This document shows, piece by piece, positions 30,456 through 39,862 of a DNA stretch of 64,000 nucleotides. How positions within the stretch are numbered: the first letter of the stretch is position 1; the number at the start of each line of letters is the position of its first letter. This DNA is from Azospirillaceae bacterium (GTDB lineage Bacteria; Pseudomonadota; Alphaproteobacteria; Azospirillales; Azospirillaceae): NCBI GenBank assembly GCA_028283825.1, contig JAPWJW010000001.1, positions 868,001 through 932,000 on the forward strand, in the 5' to 3' direction. Made by a program: the position numbers and the translations under genes. The notes under the pieces were generated by a model. It was not told the origin of the DNA. It ran no database searches and worked only from the letters and a program-made list of their open reading frames with translations.

Positions 30456-31467
30456 TTTCCTCGCCCTCCACCTGGGGATGCCCCTGGCCGGGGCCACCCT
30501 GCTGGCGATCGTCCTCAAGATCCTGGCGATCATGGTCCCGCTGCTGATCTGCATGGCCATGCTGACCTACGCCGAGCGTAAGGTCCTGGGCGCCATCCAG
30601 CTGCGCCAGGGCCCGAACATGGTGGGCCCCTTCGGCCTGCTGCAGCCCTTCGCCGACGGCCTGAAGCTGCTCAGCAAGGAAACGATCATCCCGTCCGGCG
30701 CCAACCGCGCCGTGTTCCTGATCGCGCCCATGCTGACCTTCCTGCTGGCGCTGGTCGCCTGGGCGGTCATTCCCTTCGGCGACGGCATGGTGCTGTCCGA
30801 CATCAATGTCGGCGTGCTGTACCTGTTCGCCATCAGCTCGCTGGGTGTCTACGGCATCATCATGTCGGGCTGGGCGTCCAACTCCAAGTACGCCTTCCTG
30901 GGCGGCCTGCGGTCCGCAGCACAGATGGTCAGCTACGAGGTCTCCATCGGCTTCGTCATCATCACCGTGCTGCTGTGCGTCGGCTCGCTGAATCTGTCGG
31001 ACGTGGTGAAGGCGCAGACCCACCTGTGGTTCTGCATCCCGCTGTTCCCCATGTTCGTCGTGTTCTTCATCTCGGCCCTGGCGGAAACCAACCGCGCCCC
31101 GTTCGATCTGCCGGAAGGCGAGTCGGAACTGGTCGGCGGTTTCCACACCGAATACTCGGCCATGGCCTTCGCCCTGTTCTTCCTGGGCGAATACATCAGC
31201 ATGATCCTGATGAGCGGCATGACCTCGGTGCTGTTCCTGGGCGGTTGGCTGGCCCCGTTCGGCCTGACCTTCATCCCCGGCCCGCTGTGGTTCATCGCCA
31301 AGATCTGCTTCTGCCTGTTCGTGTTCATCTGGGTGCGCGGCACGCTGCCCCGCTACCGGTATGACCAGCTGATGCGCCTGGGCTGGAAGGTCTTCCTGCC
31401 GTTCTCGCTGATCTGGGTGATTTTGACCGCCGGCGTGCTGGTCTACTTCGACCTGCTGCCGAAGTAA
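30448..31467 (+). CDS. nuoH: NADH-quinone oxidoreductase subunit H
   Basis: 339 residues from the ATG at 30448 (GAGAGGACGG upstream), overlapping the nuoG end. Eight TM helices. Quinone-site and family signatures are [32 protein letters not shown]-like helix 2 (here [14 protein letters not shown]), and the acidic loop [20 protein letters not shown]. It ends with [20 protein letters not shown]. It connects the peripheral and membrane arms. Confidence 0.98.
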   Translation: MADFLALHLGMPLAGATLLAIVLKILAIMVPLLICMAMLTYAERKVLGAIQLRQGPNMVGPFGLLQPFADGLKLLSKETIIPSGANRAVFLIAPMLTFLLALVAWAVIPFGDGMVLSDINVGVLYLFAISSLGVYGIIMSGWASNSKYAFLGGLRSAAQMVSYEVSIGFVIITVLLCVGSLNLSDVVKAQTHLWFCIPLFPMFVVFFISALAETNRAPFDLPEGESELVGGFHTEYSAMAFALFFLGEYISMILMSGMTSVLFLGGWLAPFGLTFIPGPLWFIAKICFCLFVFIWVRGTLPRYRYDQLMRLGWKVFLPFSLIWVILTAGVLVYFDLLPK

Positions 31468-31534
31468 GCCCTGGGTTTCTACGCGTATGACCGCGGGGGG
31501 AGCCGCCCCCCGCATCAAGGAATGAGGTGACGAC

Positions 31535-32023
31535 ATGGCCTGGCTCGATCGCACGGCGCGCGGCCTGTTCATGACCGAGTTGGTGAAGGGCTTCGCCCTG
31601 ACCTTCAGCTACATGTTCAAGCCCAGGGTGACCATCAACTACCCGTATGAGCGCAGCCCGCTGAGCCCGCGCTTCCGTGGTGAGCATGCGCTGCGCCGCT
31701 ATCCCAACGGGGAAGAGCGCTGCATCGCCTGCAAGCTGTGCGAAGCGGTGTGCCCGGCCCTGGCCATCACCATCGAGGCGGAACCGCGCGAGGACGGCTC
31801 GCGGCGGACCACCCGCTACGACATCGACATGACGAAGTGCATCTACTGCGGCCTGTGCCAGGAGGCCTGCCCGGTGGACGCCATCGTCGAAGGCCCCAAC
31901 CTGAACTACGCCACCGAGACCCGTGAGGAGCTTTTCTACAACAAGGAAAAGCTGCTGGATAACGGCGACCGGTGGGAGCCCCTGCTGGCGGCCAACATCG
32001 CCGCCGACGCGCCCTATCGCTGA
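31535..32023 (+). CDS. nuoI: NADH-quinone oxidoreductase subunit I
   Basis: 162 residues with two 4Fe-4S motifs: Cys63/66/69/73 ([12 protein letters not shown]) and Cys102/105/108/112 ([12 protein letters not shown]), binding N6a and N6b. An N-terminal amphipathic helix ([19 protein letters not shown]) lies on the membrane. Length and spacing match alphaproteobacterial NuoI. RBS AAGGAATGAGG lies before the ATG. Confidence 0.98.
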   Translation: MAWLDRTARGLFMTELVKGFALTFSYMFKPRVTINYPYERSPLSPRFRGEHALRRYPNGEERCIACKLCEAVCPALAITIEAEPREDGSRRTTRYDIDMTKCIYCGLCQEACPVDAIVEGPNLNYATETREELFYNKEKLLDNGDRWEPLLAANIAADAPYR

Positions 32024-32121
32024 TCCGCATCTTAACTTCTGACGCCTGACCCCGTGACGCCCGCGCGCGGGACCGCCCGCGCCAACGACCCAGCAATGGG
32101 CCCGGTTACCGGAGAGAAATC

Positions 32122-32169
32122 TTGATCGCCAACGTCCGCAACCCGCACCGGGAGGAGAGCCGCCGATGA
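32122..32169 (+). other. 15-codon ORF coupled to nuoJ start (doubtful)
   Basis: TTG at 32122, with GGAGAG 5 bases upstream, reads 15 residues (ends NPHREESRR) and stops at 32169, overlapping nuoJ as ATGA. It sits in the only long intra-operon gap (142 bases, nuoI-nuoJ). The gap also has a GC-rich hairpin (GCGCGGG/CCCGCGC type). It could be a translational coupler, or chance. Confidence 0.25.
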
Positions 32170-32774
32170 TACTGCCCGCTCTCGTCTTCTATCTGTTCGC
32201 CGCCGTGCTGGTGCTGTCCGGCATGCTGGTGATCACGGCCCGTAACCCGGTGCACTCCGTCCTGTTCCTGATCCTGGCCTTCTTCAACGCGGCCGGCCTG
32301 TTCGTCCTGATCGGGGCGGAATTCGTGGCGATGATCCTGGTGATCGTCTACGTGGGCGCCGTGGCGGTGTTGTTCCTGTTCGTCGTCATGATGCTGGACA
32401 TCAACTTCCATGAGCTTCGGAAAGGCTTCATGCGCTACCTGCCGGCCGGATTGGTCGTCGGGGCGGCGCTGCTGGCCGAGCTGGGGCTCAGCATCTACTA
32501 CTGGACCCCGTCGGGCCCGTCCGACAGCGTGCGCGCCGCGCCGACGCCGGAAAGCGTGGGCAACGCCCAGGCGCTGGGCGACCTGATCTACACCCAGTAC
32601 GCCTATGTGTTCGAGGCCTCGGGCCTGGTGCTGCTGGTCGCCATGATCGGCGCCATCGTGCTGACGCTGCGCAACCGCAAGGGCGTGCGCCGCCAGGTCA
32701 TCGCCGACCAGCTGGCCCGTCGTCGTGAAGACGTGGTGGCCGTGGTCAAGGTCCCGACCGGGGAGGGCGTGTAA
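32166..32774 (+). CDS. nuoJ: NADH-quinone oxidoreductase subunit J
   Basis: 202 residues, five TM helices. Conserved features are LVITARNPVHSVLFLILAFF and EFVAMILVIVYVGAVAVLFL with the pi-bulge/coupling helix TM3, then VVMMLDINF. Strong RBS GGGAGGAGAG. The C-terminal basic tail (RNRKGVRRQVIADQLARRRE) is cytoplasmic. It links proton movement to quinone chemistry. Confidence 0.97.
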   Translation: MILPALVFYLFAAVLVLSGMLVITARNPVHSVLFLILAFFNAAGLFVLIGAEFVAMILVIVYVGAVAVLFLFVVMMLDINFHELRKGFMRYLPAGLVVGAALLAELGLSIYYWTPSGPSDSVRAAPTPESVGNAQALGDLIYTQYAYVFEASGLVLLVAMIGAIVLTLRNRKGVRRQVIADQLARRREDVVAVVKVPTGEGV

Positions 32775-32777
32775 GCC

Positions 32778-33098
32778 ATGGAAAATTTCGCGGATATCGG
32801 TCTTGGCCACTACCTCGCCGTGGCGGCCATCCTGTTCATCCTGGGCGTGTTCGGCATTTTCCTGAACCGCCGCAACGTCATCATCATCCTGATGTCGGTC
32901 GAGCTGATCCTTCTGGCCGTGAACATCAACCTCGTCGCCTTCTCCGTCTTCCTGCACGATCTGGTGGGACAGGTCTTCGCCCTGTTCATCCTGACCGTGG
33001 CGGCGGCGGAGGCCGCGATCGGCCTCGCCATCCTCGTCATCTACTTCCGCAACCGTGGCTCGATCGCGGTTGAGGACATCAACCTGATGAAGGGTTGA
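32778..33098 (+). CDS. nuoK: NADH-quinone oxidoreductase subunit K
   Basis: 106 residues, three TM helices. The two membrane glutamates essential in the family are visible: Glu42 ([11 protein letters not shown]) and Glu78 ([11 protein letters not shown]). It starts 3 bases after nuoJ and is related to MrpC/MnhC antiporter subunits. Confidence 0.97.
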   Translation: MENFADIGLGHYLAVAAILFILGVFGIFLNRRNVIIILMSVELILLAVNINLVAFSVFLHDLVGQVFALFILTVAAAEAAIGLAILVIYFRNRGSIAVEDINLMKG

Positions 33099-33103
33099 GG
33101 GCC

Positions 33104-35053
33104 ATGGAAATCATCGCAGCCATCTTCCTGCCGCTCCTGGCGTCCTTCATCGCCGGCTTCTTCGGCCGCCGTATCGGTGACCGGGGCTCTCAGCTGGTCA
33201 CCTGCGGCGCCATGCTGGTGACGCTGGCCCTGTCCATCCACCTGTTCATCGACGTCGCCATCAACGGCAACGCCCAGACCATTCCTCTGGCCACCTGGAT
33301 CGCCAGCGGCACCTTCCACCTGGATTGGGCCCTGCGCGTCGATACCCTGACGGCGGTCATGCTGATCGTGGTCAACGGCGTGTCCACCATGGTGCACATC
33401 TACTCCGTCGGCTACATGAGCCATGATCCGGACAAGCCCCGGTTCATGTCCTACCTCAGCCTGTTCACCTTCATGATGCTCATGCTGGTGACCGCGGACA
33501 ACCTGCTGCAGATGTTCTTCGGCTGGGAGGGTGTGGGTGTCGCGTCATACCTGCTGATCAATTTCTGGTTCGAGAAGAAGAGCGCCAACGACGCCTCCAT
33601 GAAGGCGATGCTGGTGAATCGCGTGGGCGACTTCGGCTTCGCGCTGGGCATCATGGCCGTGTTCGTGATCTTCGGCACGATCGACTTCAACCCGATCTTC
33701 GGTGCCGCCGCCTCCAAGGCGCATGACACCTTCAACTTCCTGGGCATGCACGTGTCCGCTCTGGACTGCGCCTGCCTGCTGCTGTTCGTCGGCGCCATGG
33801 GCAAGTCGGCCCAGCTGGGCCTGCACACCTGGCTGCCGGACGCGATGGAAGGCCCGACGCCGGTGTCGGCCCTCATTCACGCCGCCACCATGGTGACCGC
33901 TGGCGTGTTCATGCTGGCCCGTATGAGCCCGGTGTTTGAATACGCCCCGGTGGCGCTGGAAGTGGTGACGGTGCTGGGGGCGCTTACCGCCTTCGCCGCC
34001 GCGACGATCGGCATGACCCAGTTCGACATCAAGCGCGTCATCGCCTATTCGACGATGAGCCAGCTGGGCTACATGTTCTTCGCCATCGGCGTGTCGGCCT
34101 ACCAGGCCGCCGTGTTCCACCTAATGACCCACGCCTTCTTCAAGGCCCTGCTGTTCCTGGGCGCCGGCTCCGTCATCCACGCCATGTCCGGTGAACAGGA
34201 CATGCGCAAGATGGGCGGCATCGCCAAGCTGATCCCCTTCACTTACGTGGTGATGTGGATCGGCAACCTGGCCCTGGCCGGTATCGGCATTCCTTGGATC
34301 AACATCGGTTTCGCCGGCTTCTACTCCAAGGATATCATCCTGGAGGCCGCGTACGCCTCGGGCACCGGCGTGGGCCACTTCGCCTACTGGCTGGGCATCG
34401 CCGCCGCCTTCATGACCGCCTTCTATTCCTGGCGCCTGCTGATCATGACTTTCCATGGCAAGCCGCGCGCTTCCAAGGAAGTGATGGATCACGTGCATGA
34501 GTCGCCCGTGGTCATGACCGGTCCGTTGACCGTGCTGGCCATCGGCGCCCTGGTCGCCGGCTTTGTGGGCTACAACGCCTTCGTCGGGCATGAGGCCCGG
34601 CCGGAGTTCTGGCGTGGCGCCATCGCCGTGCTGCACAGCCATGACAGCATCCACGCCGCCCATGAGGGGCCGGAGTGGGTAGGCATCCTGCCGCTGATCG
34701 TGGGCGTGGCCGGTATCTTCCTGGCTTGGCTCTGTTACTCGGCGGTTCCCAGCATCCCGGCGGCCTTCGTCCGCGCGGTGAAGCCGCTGCACGCCCTGGT
34801 CTTCAACAAGTACTTCTTCGACCAGCTGTACGACGTGGTGTTCGTGAAGCCCGCCGTGCTGCTCGGTTTCGGCCTGTGGAAGGCCGGTGACGGCGCCATC
34901 ATCGACGGCCTCGGCCCCGATGGCGTCGCCAAGACCACCCGTGGCGTGGCCGCCGGCGTCAGCCGTCTGCAGTCCGGGTACGTGTACCACTATGCATTCG
35001 CCATGGTGATCGGCGTGGTTGCGCTGGTCGGCTGGTTCTACTTCAAGCACTGA
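33104..35053 (+). CDS. nuoL: NADH-quinone oxidoreductase subunit L
   Basis: 649 residues from ATG 33104, the distal antiporter-like subunit. Signatures are FFGWEGVGVASYLLINFWFE, the proton-channel loop LHTWLPDAMEGPTPVSALIH and IAYSTMSQLGYMFFAIGV. The long C-terminal end (about residues 540-649), including the segment VFNKYFFDQLYDVVFVKPAV, corresponds to the lateral helix HL and TM16. It pumps protons. Confidence 0.97.
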   Translation: MEIIAAIFLPLLASFIAGFFGRRIGDRGSQLVTCGAMLVTLALSIHLFIDVAINGNAQTIPLATWIASGTFHLDWALRVDTLTAVMLIVVNGVSTMVHIYSVGYMSHDPDKPRFMSYLSLFTFMMLMLVTADNLLQMFFGWEGVGVASYLLINFWFEKKSANDASMKAMLVNRVGDFGFALGIMAVFVIFGTIDFNPIFGAAASKAHDTFNFLGMHVSALDCACLLLFVGAMGKSAQLGLHTWLPDAMEGPTPVSALIHAATMVTAGVFMLARMSPVFEYAPVALEVVTVLGALTAFAAATIGMTQFDIKRVIAYSTMSQLGYMFFAIGVSAYQAAVFHLMTHAFFKALLFLGAGSVIHAMSGEQDMRKMGGIAKLIPFTYVVMWIGNLALAGIGIPWINIGFAGFYSKDIILEAAYASGTGVGHFAYWLGIAAAFMTAFYSWRLLIMTFHGKPRASKEVMDHVHESPVVMTGPLTVLAIGALVAGFVGYNAFVGHEARPEFWRGAIAVLHSHDSIHAAHEGPEWVGILPLIVGVAGIFLAWLCYSAVPSIPAAFVRAVKPLHALVFNKYFFDQLYDVVFVKPAVLLGFGLWKAGDGAIIDGLGPDGVAKTTRGVAAGVSRLQSGYVYHYAFAMVIGVVALVGWFYFKH

Positions 35054-35072
35054 GCAGGACGAGGCATATAAG

Positions 35073-36770
35073 ATGGCTGATTGGCCGATCCTGTCGCTGA
35101 CGACGTTCCTTCCGTCGATTGGCGCCCTACTCATCCTGCTGGTGCGCGGCGAGGAGAAATCGGTGGCACGCAACGCCAAGGCGATCGCGCTTTGGACGTC
35201 GCTCATCACCTTTGCGGTCTCCTTGTGCATCCTGGCGAAGTTCGATCCCTCCAGCGCCGGCTTCCAGCTGGTTGAAGAGCATGCATGGCTGCCCGCCCTG
35301 GGCATCCAGTACCTGCGCGGCATCGACGGCATCTCCGTCTGGTTCGTGCTGGCCTCCACCTTCCTCACGCCCATCTGCATCCTGGCTTCCTGGGACAGCA
35401 TCGAGAAGCGGGTGAAGGAATACATGATGGCGCTCCTGCTGCTGGAGACCATGCTGGTCGGCATGTTCACGGCGCTGGACTTCATCCTGTTCTACATCTT
35501 CTTCGAAGGTGTCCTGCTGCCGATGTTCCTGATGATCGGTGTGTGGGGTGGCCCGGGCCGCATCTACGCCGCCTACAAGTTCTTCATCTACACCTTCATC
35601 GGTTCCGTCCTGATGCTGCTGGCGATCATCGCCATGTACCTGCAGGTCGGCACGATGGACATGCGGGTGATGCTGGACCACACCTTCGACCCGTCGATGC
35701 AGAAGATCCTGTGGCTGGCCTTCTTCGCGGCCTTCGCGGTGAAGACGCCGATGTGGCCCTTCCATACCTGGCTGCCCTTCGCCCACGTGGAGGCGCCGAC
35801 CGCCGGCTCCGTCATGCTGGCCGGCGTCATGCTGAAGATGGGCGGCTACGGCCTGATCCGCGCCAACCTGCAGATGCTGCCGGTCGGTTCGGCCACCTAC
35901 ACCACCCTGGTGTTCGTGATGTCGGTCGTCGCCATCATCTACACCTCGTTGGTGGCGCTGGCGCAGACCGACATGAAGAAGATGATCGCCTACTCGTCGG
36001 TCGCCCACATGGGCTACGTCAGCATGGGCATCTTCTCGGCCAACACCCAGGGCCTGGACGGCGCCATGTTCCAGATGCTGTCGCACACCGTGGTTTCGGC
36101 CGCGTTGTTCCTCTGCATCGGCGTCGTCTACAACCGCCTGCACACCCGTGAGATCGCCCGCTACGGCGGCATGGCGCACAGCATGCCCAAGTATGCGGTG
36201 GTGTTCATGGTGTTTATGCTGGCCTCCATCGGCCTGCCCGGCACCTCGGGTTTCATCGGTGAATTCCTGTCCATGCTGGGCGCGTTCGAGGCCAACACCT
36301 GGGTGGGCTTCTTCGCCTCCACCGGCCTGGTCGTGGGTGCGGCCTACATGCTGCTGCTGTACCGCAAGCTGTTCTACGGCAAGCTGGACAAGGCCGACGT
36401 GATGGCCATGCCCGACCTGAACGTGAAGGAGATCGCCTTCTTCGCGCCGATGATCGCCCTGGTCATCATCATGGGCGTCTATCCGAAGAGCTTCAGCAGC
36501 GTGTACGCCGCCTCGGTCGACCACATCATCGGTCATCACCGGGAGGCCCTGGCGGCCGAGGGGCTGACCCCGCCCGTCGCCAACCCCCAGGCCTCGCTGA
36601 TCCCGGCCGCCAAGGCGGGCACCCTGTCTGCCCACCCGGCGACCACGGAGACGCCCGGCACCGAGGGGGCGGCTGAGCCGACCACCGAGCCGTCCACCAC
36701 CGAAACGCCCGCCGAGGCGCCCGCGCAAAGCGAGCCCAAGGCGGACGCCAGTCCTGACGCCGGCCACTGA
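35073..36770 (+). CDS. nuoM: NADH-quinone oxidoreductase subunit M with low-complexity tail
   Basis: 565 residues from ATG 35073. The antiporter-like core shows FFEGVLLPMFLMIGVWGG, FHTWLPFAHVEAPTAGSVML and IAYSSVAHMGYVSMGIF, with about 14 TM helices ending near residue 485. Family members are usually about 500 residues. Here some 65 extra residues rich in Pro, Thr, Glu and Ala (TPPVANPQASLI... to PKADASPDAGH) follow. The tail stays in frame and the stop lies 18 bases before nuoN. Its role is unknown. Confidence 0.96.
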   Translation: MADWPILSLTTFLPSIGALLILLVRGEEKSVARNAKAIALWTSLITFAVSLCILAKFDPSSAGFQLVEEHAWLPALGIQYLRGIDGISVWFVLASTFLTPICILASWDSIEKRVKEYMMALLLLETMLVGMFTALDFILFYIFFEGVLLPMFLMIGVWGGPGRIYAAYKFFIYTFIGSVLMLLAIIAMYLQVGTMDMRVMLDHTFDPSMQKILWLAFFAAFAVKTPMWPFHTWLPFAHVEAPTAGSVMLAGVMLKMGGYGLIRANLQMLPVGSATYTTLVFVMSVVAIIYTSLVALAQTDMKKMIAYSSVAHMGYVSMGIFSANTQGLDGAMFQMLSHTVVSAALFLCIGVVYNRLHTREIARYGGMAHSMPKYAVVFMVFMLASIGLPGTSGFIGEFLSMLGAFEANTWVGFFASTGLVVGAAYMLLLYRKLFYGKLDKADVMAMPDLNVKEIAFFAPMIALVIIMGVYPKSFSSVYAASVDHIIGHHREALAAEGLTPPVANPQASLIPAAKAGTLSAHPATTETPGTEGAAEPTTEPSTTETPAEAPAQSEPKADASPDAGH

Positions 36771-36788
36771 TCCAGCGGGAAACGATCC

Positions 36789-38228
36789 ATGCAACCTGTC
36801 CTTTCCGATCTCATCCCGGCTTTGCCTGAGATCTTCCTGGCCGTTGCGGGCTTGGTCCTGCTGATGGTCGGTGTCTTCAGCGGCAAAAGCTCCACGCGCC
36901 TGGTCAGCATCCTGGCCATCCTGGCCCTGGTCGTCACCGGCGTCCTGTTGTTCCAGCAGGGCGATTACCAGCCGACCTTCTCCGGCCTGTTCATCACCGA
37001 CAAGTTCGCCGTCTTCTCCAAGCTGCTGATCCTGCTGGGCACCGGCCTATCCCTGGTCGTCGCGCAGAACTTCATAGCCCGCGAAGACATGGACCGGTTC
37101 GAATTTCCGGTGCTCATGGTCCTGGCCACCGTCGGCATGTTGATGATGGTGTCGGCCAACGACATGCTGTCGCTGTATGTCGGCCTGGAACTGCAGAGCC
37201 TGTCGCTCTACGTCATCGCCGCCTTCCGCCGCGATCACGCCAAGAGCACCGAGGCCGGCCTGAAGTACTTCGTGCTGGGTGCCCTGTCCTCCGGCATGCT
37301 GCTGTACGGTATCAGCCTGATCTACGGCTTCGCTGGTACCACCAACTTCATCAACATCGCCCAGGTGTTGCAGACCGGACCCGCGCCCTTGGGCGTGATC
37401 GTCGGCCTGGTGTTCGTGGCCTCGGGCCTGGCCTTCAAGATTTCGGCCGTGCCCTTCCACATGTGGACGCCGGACGTGTATGAAGGCGCCCCCACCCCGG
37501 TCTCCGCGTTCTTCGCGGTGGCGCCCAAGGTGGCGGCCATCTGCCTGTTCATCCGCGTGCTGGAAGGCCCGTTCGGCGCCCTGCTGCCGCAGTGGCGGCA
37601 GGTGATCGAGTTCTGCTCCGTCGCCTCCATGCTGGTGGGCTCCCTGGCGGCCATCCGCCAGACCAACATCAAGCGCCTGATGGCCTACAGCTCCATCGCC
37701 AACATCGGTTATGCGCTGGTCGGTGTCGCCGCCGGCACGGCCGATGGCGTGCAGGCCGTGCTGATCTACATGGCCATCTACCTGGTCATGACGGTCGGCA
37801 CCTTCGCCATCATCATTGGCATGCGGCAGAAGGGTAAGGCGGTGGAGGAGATCGCCGACCTGGCCGGCCTGTCCAAGACCAACCCCATGGTGGCCCTGGC
37901 CCTGGCCGTGTTCATGTTCTCCATGGGCGGCGTGCCGCCGGCGGCCGGCTTCTTCGGCAAGCTGCTGGTGTTCATGGCCGCGTGGAAGGCGGGCCTGTAT
38001 CCGCTGTCCATCATCATGGCCCTGACCAGTGCCATCAGCCTCTTCTACTATCTGAAGGTTTGTAAGGTTTCCTGGTTCGATGACGTGAAGGAACCGCTGG
38101 ACCGTCCGACGGCTGGCCTGTCCTTCGTCGTCACCGTCACCGCCCTGGTGGTGTTCCCGGTGGCCCTGTTCATCGGCACCCCGGTGCTGAATGGCGCCGC
38201 CGCCGCCGCGGCCAGCCTGTTCCATTGA
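36789..38228 (+). CDS. nuoN: NADH-quinone oxidoreductase subunit N
   Basis: 479 residues, about 14 TM helices. Motifs are [60 protein letters not shown] and [18 protein letters not shown]. It is the last complex I gene; its stop overlaps the first codon of birA as TTGA. Confidence 0.97.
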   Translation: MQPVLSDLIPALPEIFLAVAGLVLLMVGVFSGKSSTRLVSILAILALVVTGVLLFQQGDYQPTFSGLFITDKFAVFSKLLILLGTGLSLVVAQNFIAREDMDRFEFPVLMVLATVGMLMMVSANDMLSLYVGLELQSLSLYVIAAFRRDHAKSTEAGLKYFVLGALSSGMLLYGISLIYGFAGTTNFINIAQVLQTGPAPLGVIVGLVFVASGLAFKISAVPFHMWTPDVYEGAPTPVSAFFAVAPKVAAICLFIRVLEGPFGALLPQWRQVIEFCSVASMLVGSLAAIRQTNIKRLMAYSSIANIGYALVGVAAGTADGVQAVLIYMAIYLVMTVGTFAIIIGMRQKGKAVEEIADLAGLSKTNPMVALALAVFMFSMGGVPPAAGFFGKLLVFMAAWKAGLYPLSIIMALTSAISLFYYLKVCKVSWFDDVKEPLDRPTAGLSFVVTVTALVVFPVALFIGTPVLNGAAAAAASLFH

Positions 38229-39011
38229 CTGGGACGGCGCTGTCCTCTGGCGCCGTCCCCCACCGTCTGCCGGACTGGATCCGGCCGACGGTGCTGGAAC
38301 GGTGCGGCAGCACCAATGATATCGTGAAAGACATGGCCTCGGTCTGGGGCGCCGGAAGGCGCCCTGGTCCGGGCCATTCGTCAAGAGGCGGGCAGGGGAC
38401 GGCGCGGCCGCAGCTGGCTGTCCGATGCCGGTAATCTCGCCTGCACCCTGCTGCTGCGCCCCGGCGGTACGCCGCAGCGCGCGGCCGAACTGTCCTTCGT
38501 CACCGCCCTGGCGGTGGGCGAGGCGGTGGACGGCCTGGTGGCGGGGGCGCCCAAGCTGAAATGGCCCAACGATGTCCTGGTGGACGGGGCCAAGGTTGCC
38601 GGCATCCTGCTGGAATCCGAATCCGATATCGACGGCAGCGTCGCCTGGGTGGCCGTGGGCATGGGCATGAACGTGCGCCACCATCCTGAGGGCATGGACT
38701 ATCCCACCACGTCGCTGATGGCGCTGGGCGCCGATGTGGAACCCGACGCCGTCATGGCGGCTTATGCCCGCGCCTTTGACCGCTGGTATCGCCGCTGGCA
38801 GGACTACGGTTTCGCGCCGGTGCGGGCCGCCTGGATGAACGCCGCCCAGGGGCTGGGTGGCCCCGTCACCGTGCGCCTGCATGACCGCACCCTGCAAGGC
38901 CACCTGGTCGATCTGGATGCGGAGGGCGCCTTGCTGGTGGAAACGGCTGAAGGCGTCACCAAGGTGACGGCCGGGGACGTGTTTTTCCCAACCACGCCCG
39001 TTAGGGAGTGA
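38225..39011 (+). pseudogene. birA: Biotin-protein ligase with an apparent frameshift
   Basis: The product is readable in two frames. Frame 1 from TTG 38225 gives LERCGSTNDIVKDMASV up to 38344. Frame 2 from GGG 38346 gives GAPEGALVR, the biotin-binding GRGRRGRSW, KLKWPNDVLVDGAKVAGILL and a C-terminal SH3-like end. Dropping one base (T38345 or a neighbour) restores about 261 continuous residues of a class I ligase (no HTH domain). Without it, frame 1 stops after 69 residues. The enzyme attaches biotin to acetyl-CoA carboxylase and is normally essential. The start has no clear RBS and may depend on coupling to nuoN. Possibilities are a sequencing error, or a true lesion compensated elsewhere. 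Confidence 0.85.
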
Positions 39012-39016
39012 CATCC

Positions 39017-39808
39017 ATGCTGCTCGCCATCGATGCCGGCAACACCAACGTCGTCTTCGCCGTGTTCGATGGCGAGACGCAACGGGGACACTGGCGCATC
39101 TCCACCGACAGCCGCCGCACCGCCGATGAATACGCGGTGTGGCTGGTGTCGGTCATGGCGATGAAGGGCCTGGTGCCCCAGGACGTGACCACCGCCATCC
39201 TGTCGTCGGTCGTGCCGGCCGCCACGCGCGATCTGGTCAAGCTGTGTGAGGATCATTTCGGTTGCACACCGATGCGCATCGGTGATCCGACGGTGGATCT
39301 GGGCATCGAGATTCGCATCGACAATCCGCGCGAGGCGGGCGCCGACCGCCTGGTCAACGCTGTTGCGGCAACGGAACGATACAAGGCGCCCCTGGTTGTG
39401 CTGGACATCGGCACCGGCACCACCTTCGACGTGGTGGATGCGGATGGCGCCTTCGCCGGCGGCATCATCGCCCCCGGACCCACCCTGTCGCTGGATGCCC
39501 TGCACCGTGTGGCGGCCCAGTTGCCCAAGGTGGACATCGCCAAGCCGGATCGCGTCATCGGCCGTGGTACCGTGGGTGCCATGCAGTCCGGCATGTATTG
39601 GGGTTATACCGCCATGATCGAGGGGCTGCTGCGCCGCATCAAAGCGGAACTGTCGCCCACCGGCACGCCGCCGGTCACCGTCATCGGCACCGGCGGCATG
39701 GTGCGGGTGTTCGCCGCCGAAACCGGTATGGTCGATTATATCGACGGCGACCTGACCCTGCGCGGCCTCTTGCTCATCCACCGGCGCAACGCCAAATCTG
39801 TTCCCTGA
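39017..39808 (+). CDS. coaX: Type III pantothenate kinase
   Basis: 263 residues from the ATG at 39017 (AGGGAG 8 bases upstream), 5 bases after birA. ASKHA-fold motifs are LLAIDAGNTNVVFAVFDG (phosphate-1 loop), GADRLVNAVAA, LDIGTGTTFDVVDADGAFAG (phosphate-2) and VIGTGGMV. It catalyses the first step of coenzyme A synthesis and uses ATP plus a monovalent cation. The nuoN-birA-coaX-rnj order is common in alphaproteobacteria. Confidence 0.97.
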   Translation: MLLAIDAGNTNVVFAVFDGETQRGHWRISTDSRRTADEYAVWLVSVMAMKGLVPQDVTTAILSSVVPAATRDLVKLCEDHFGCTPMRIGDPTVDLGIEIRIDNPREAGADRLVNAVAATERYKAPLVVLDIGTGTTFDVVDADGAFAGGIIAPGPTLSLDALHRVAAQLPKVDIAKPDRVIGRGTVGAMQSGMYWGYTAMIEGLLRRIKAELSPTGTPPVTVIGTGGMVRVFAAETGMVDYIDGDLTLRGLLLIHRRNAKSVP

Positions 39809-39862
39809 TCCGCTATTCCTTTTTCATTCCCGTCCGGCGCGCCGGCCCGTTTTCAGGTACCC

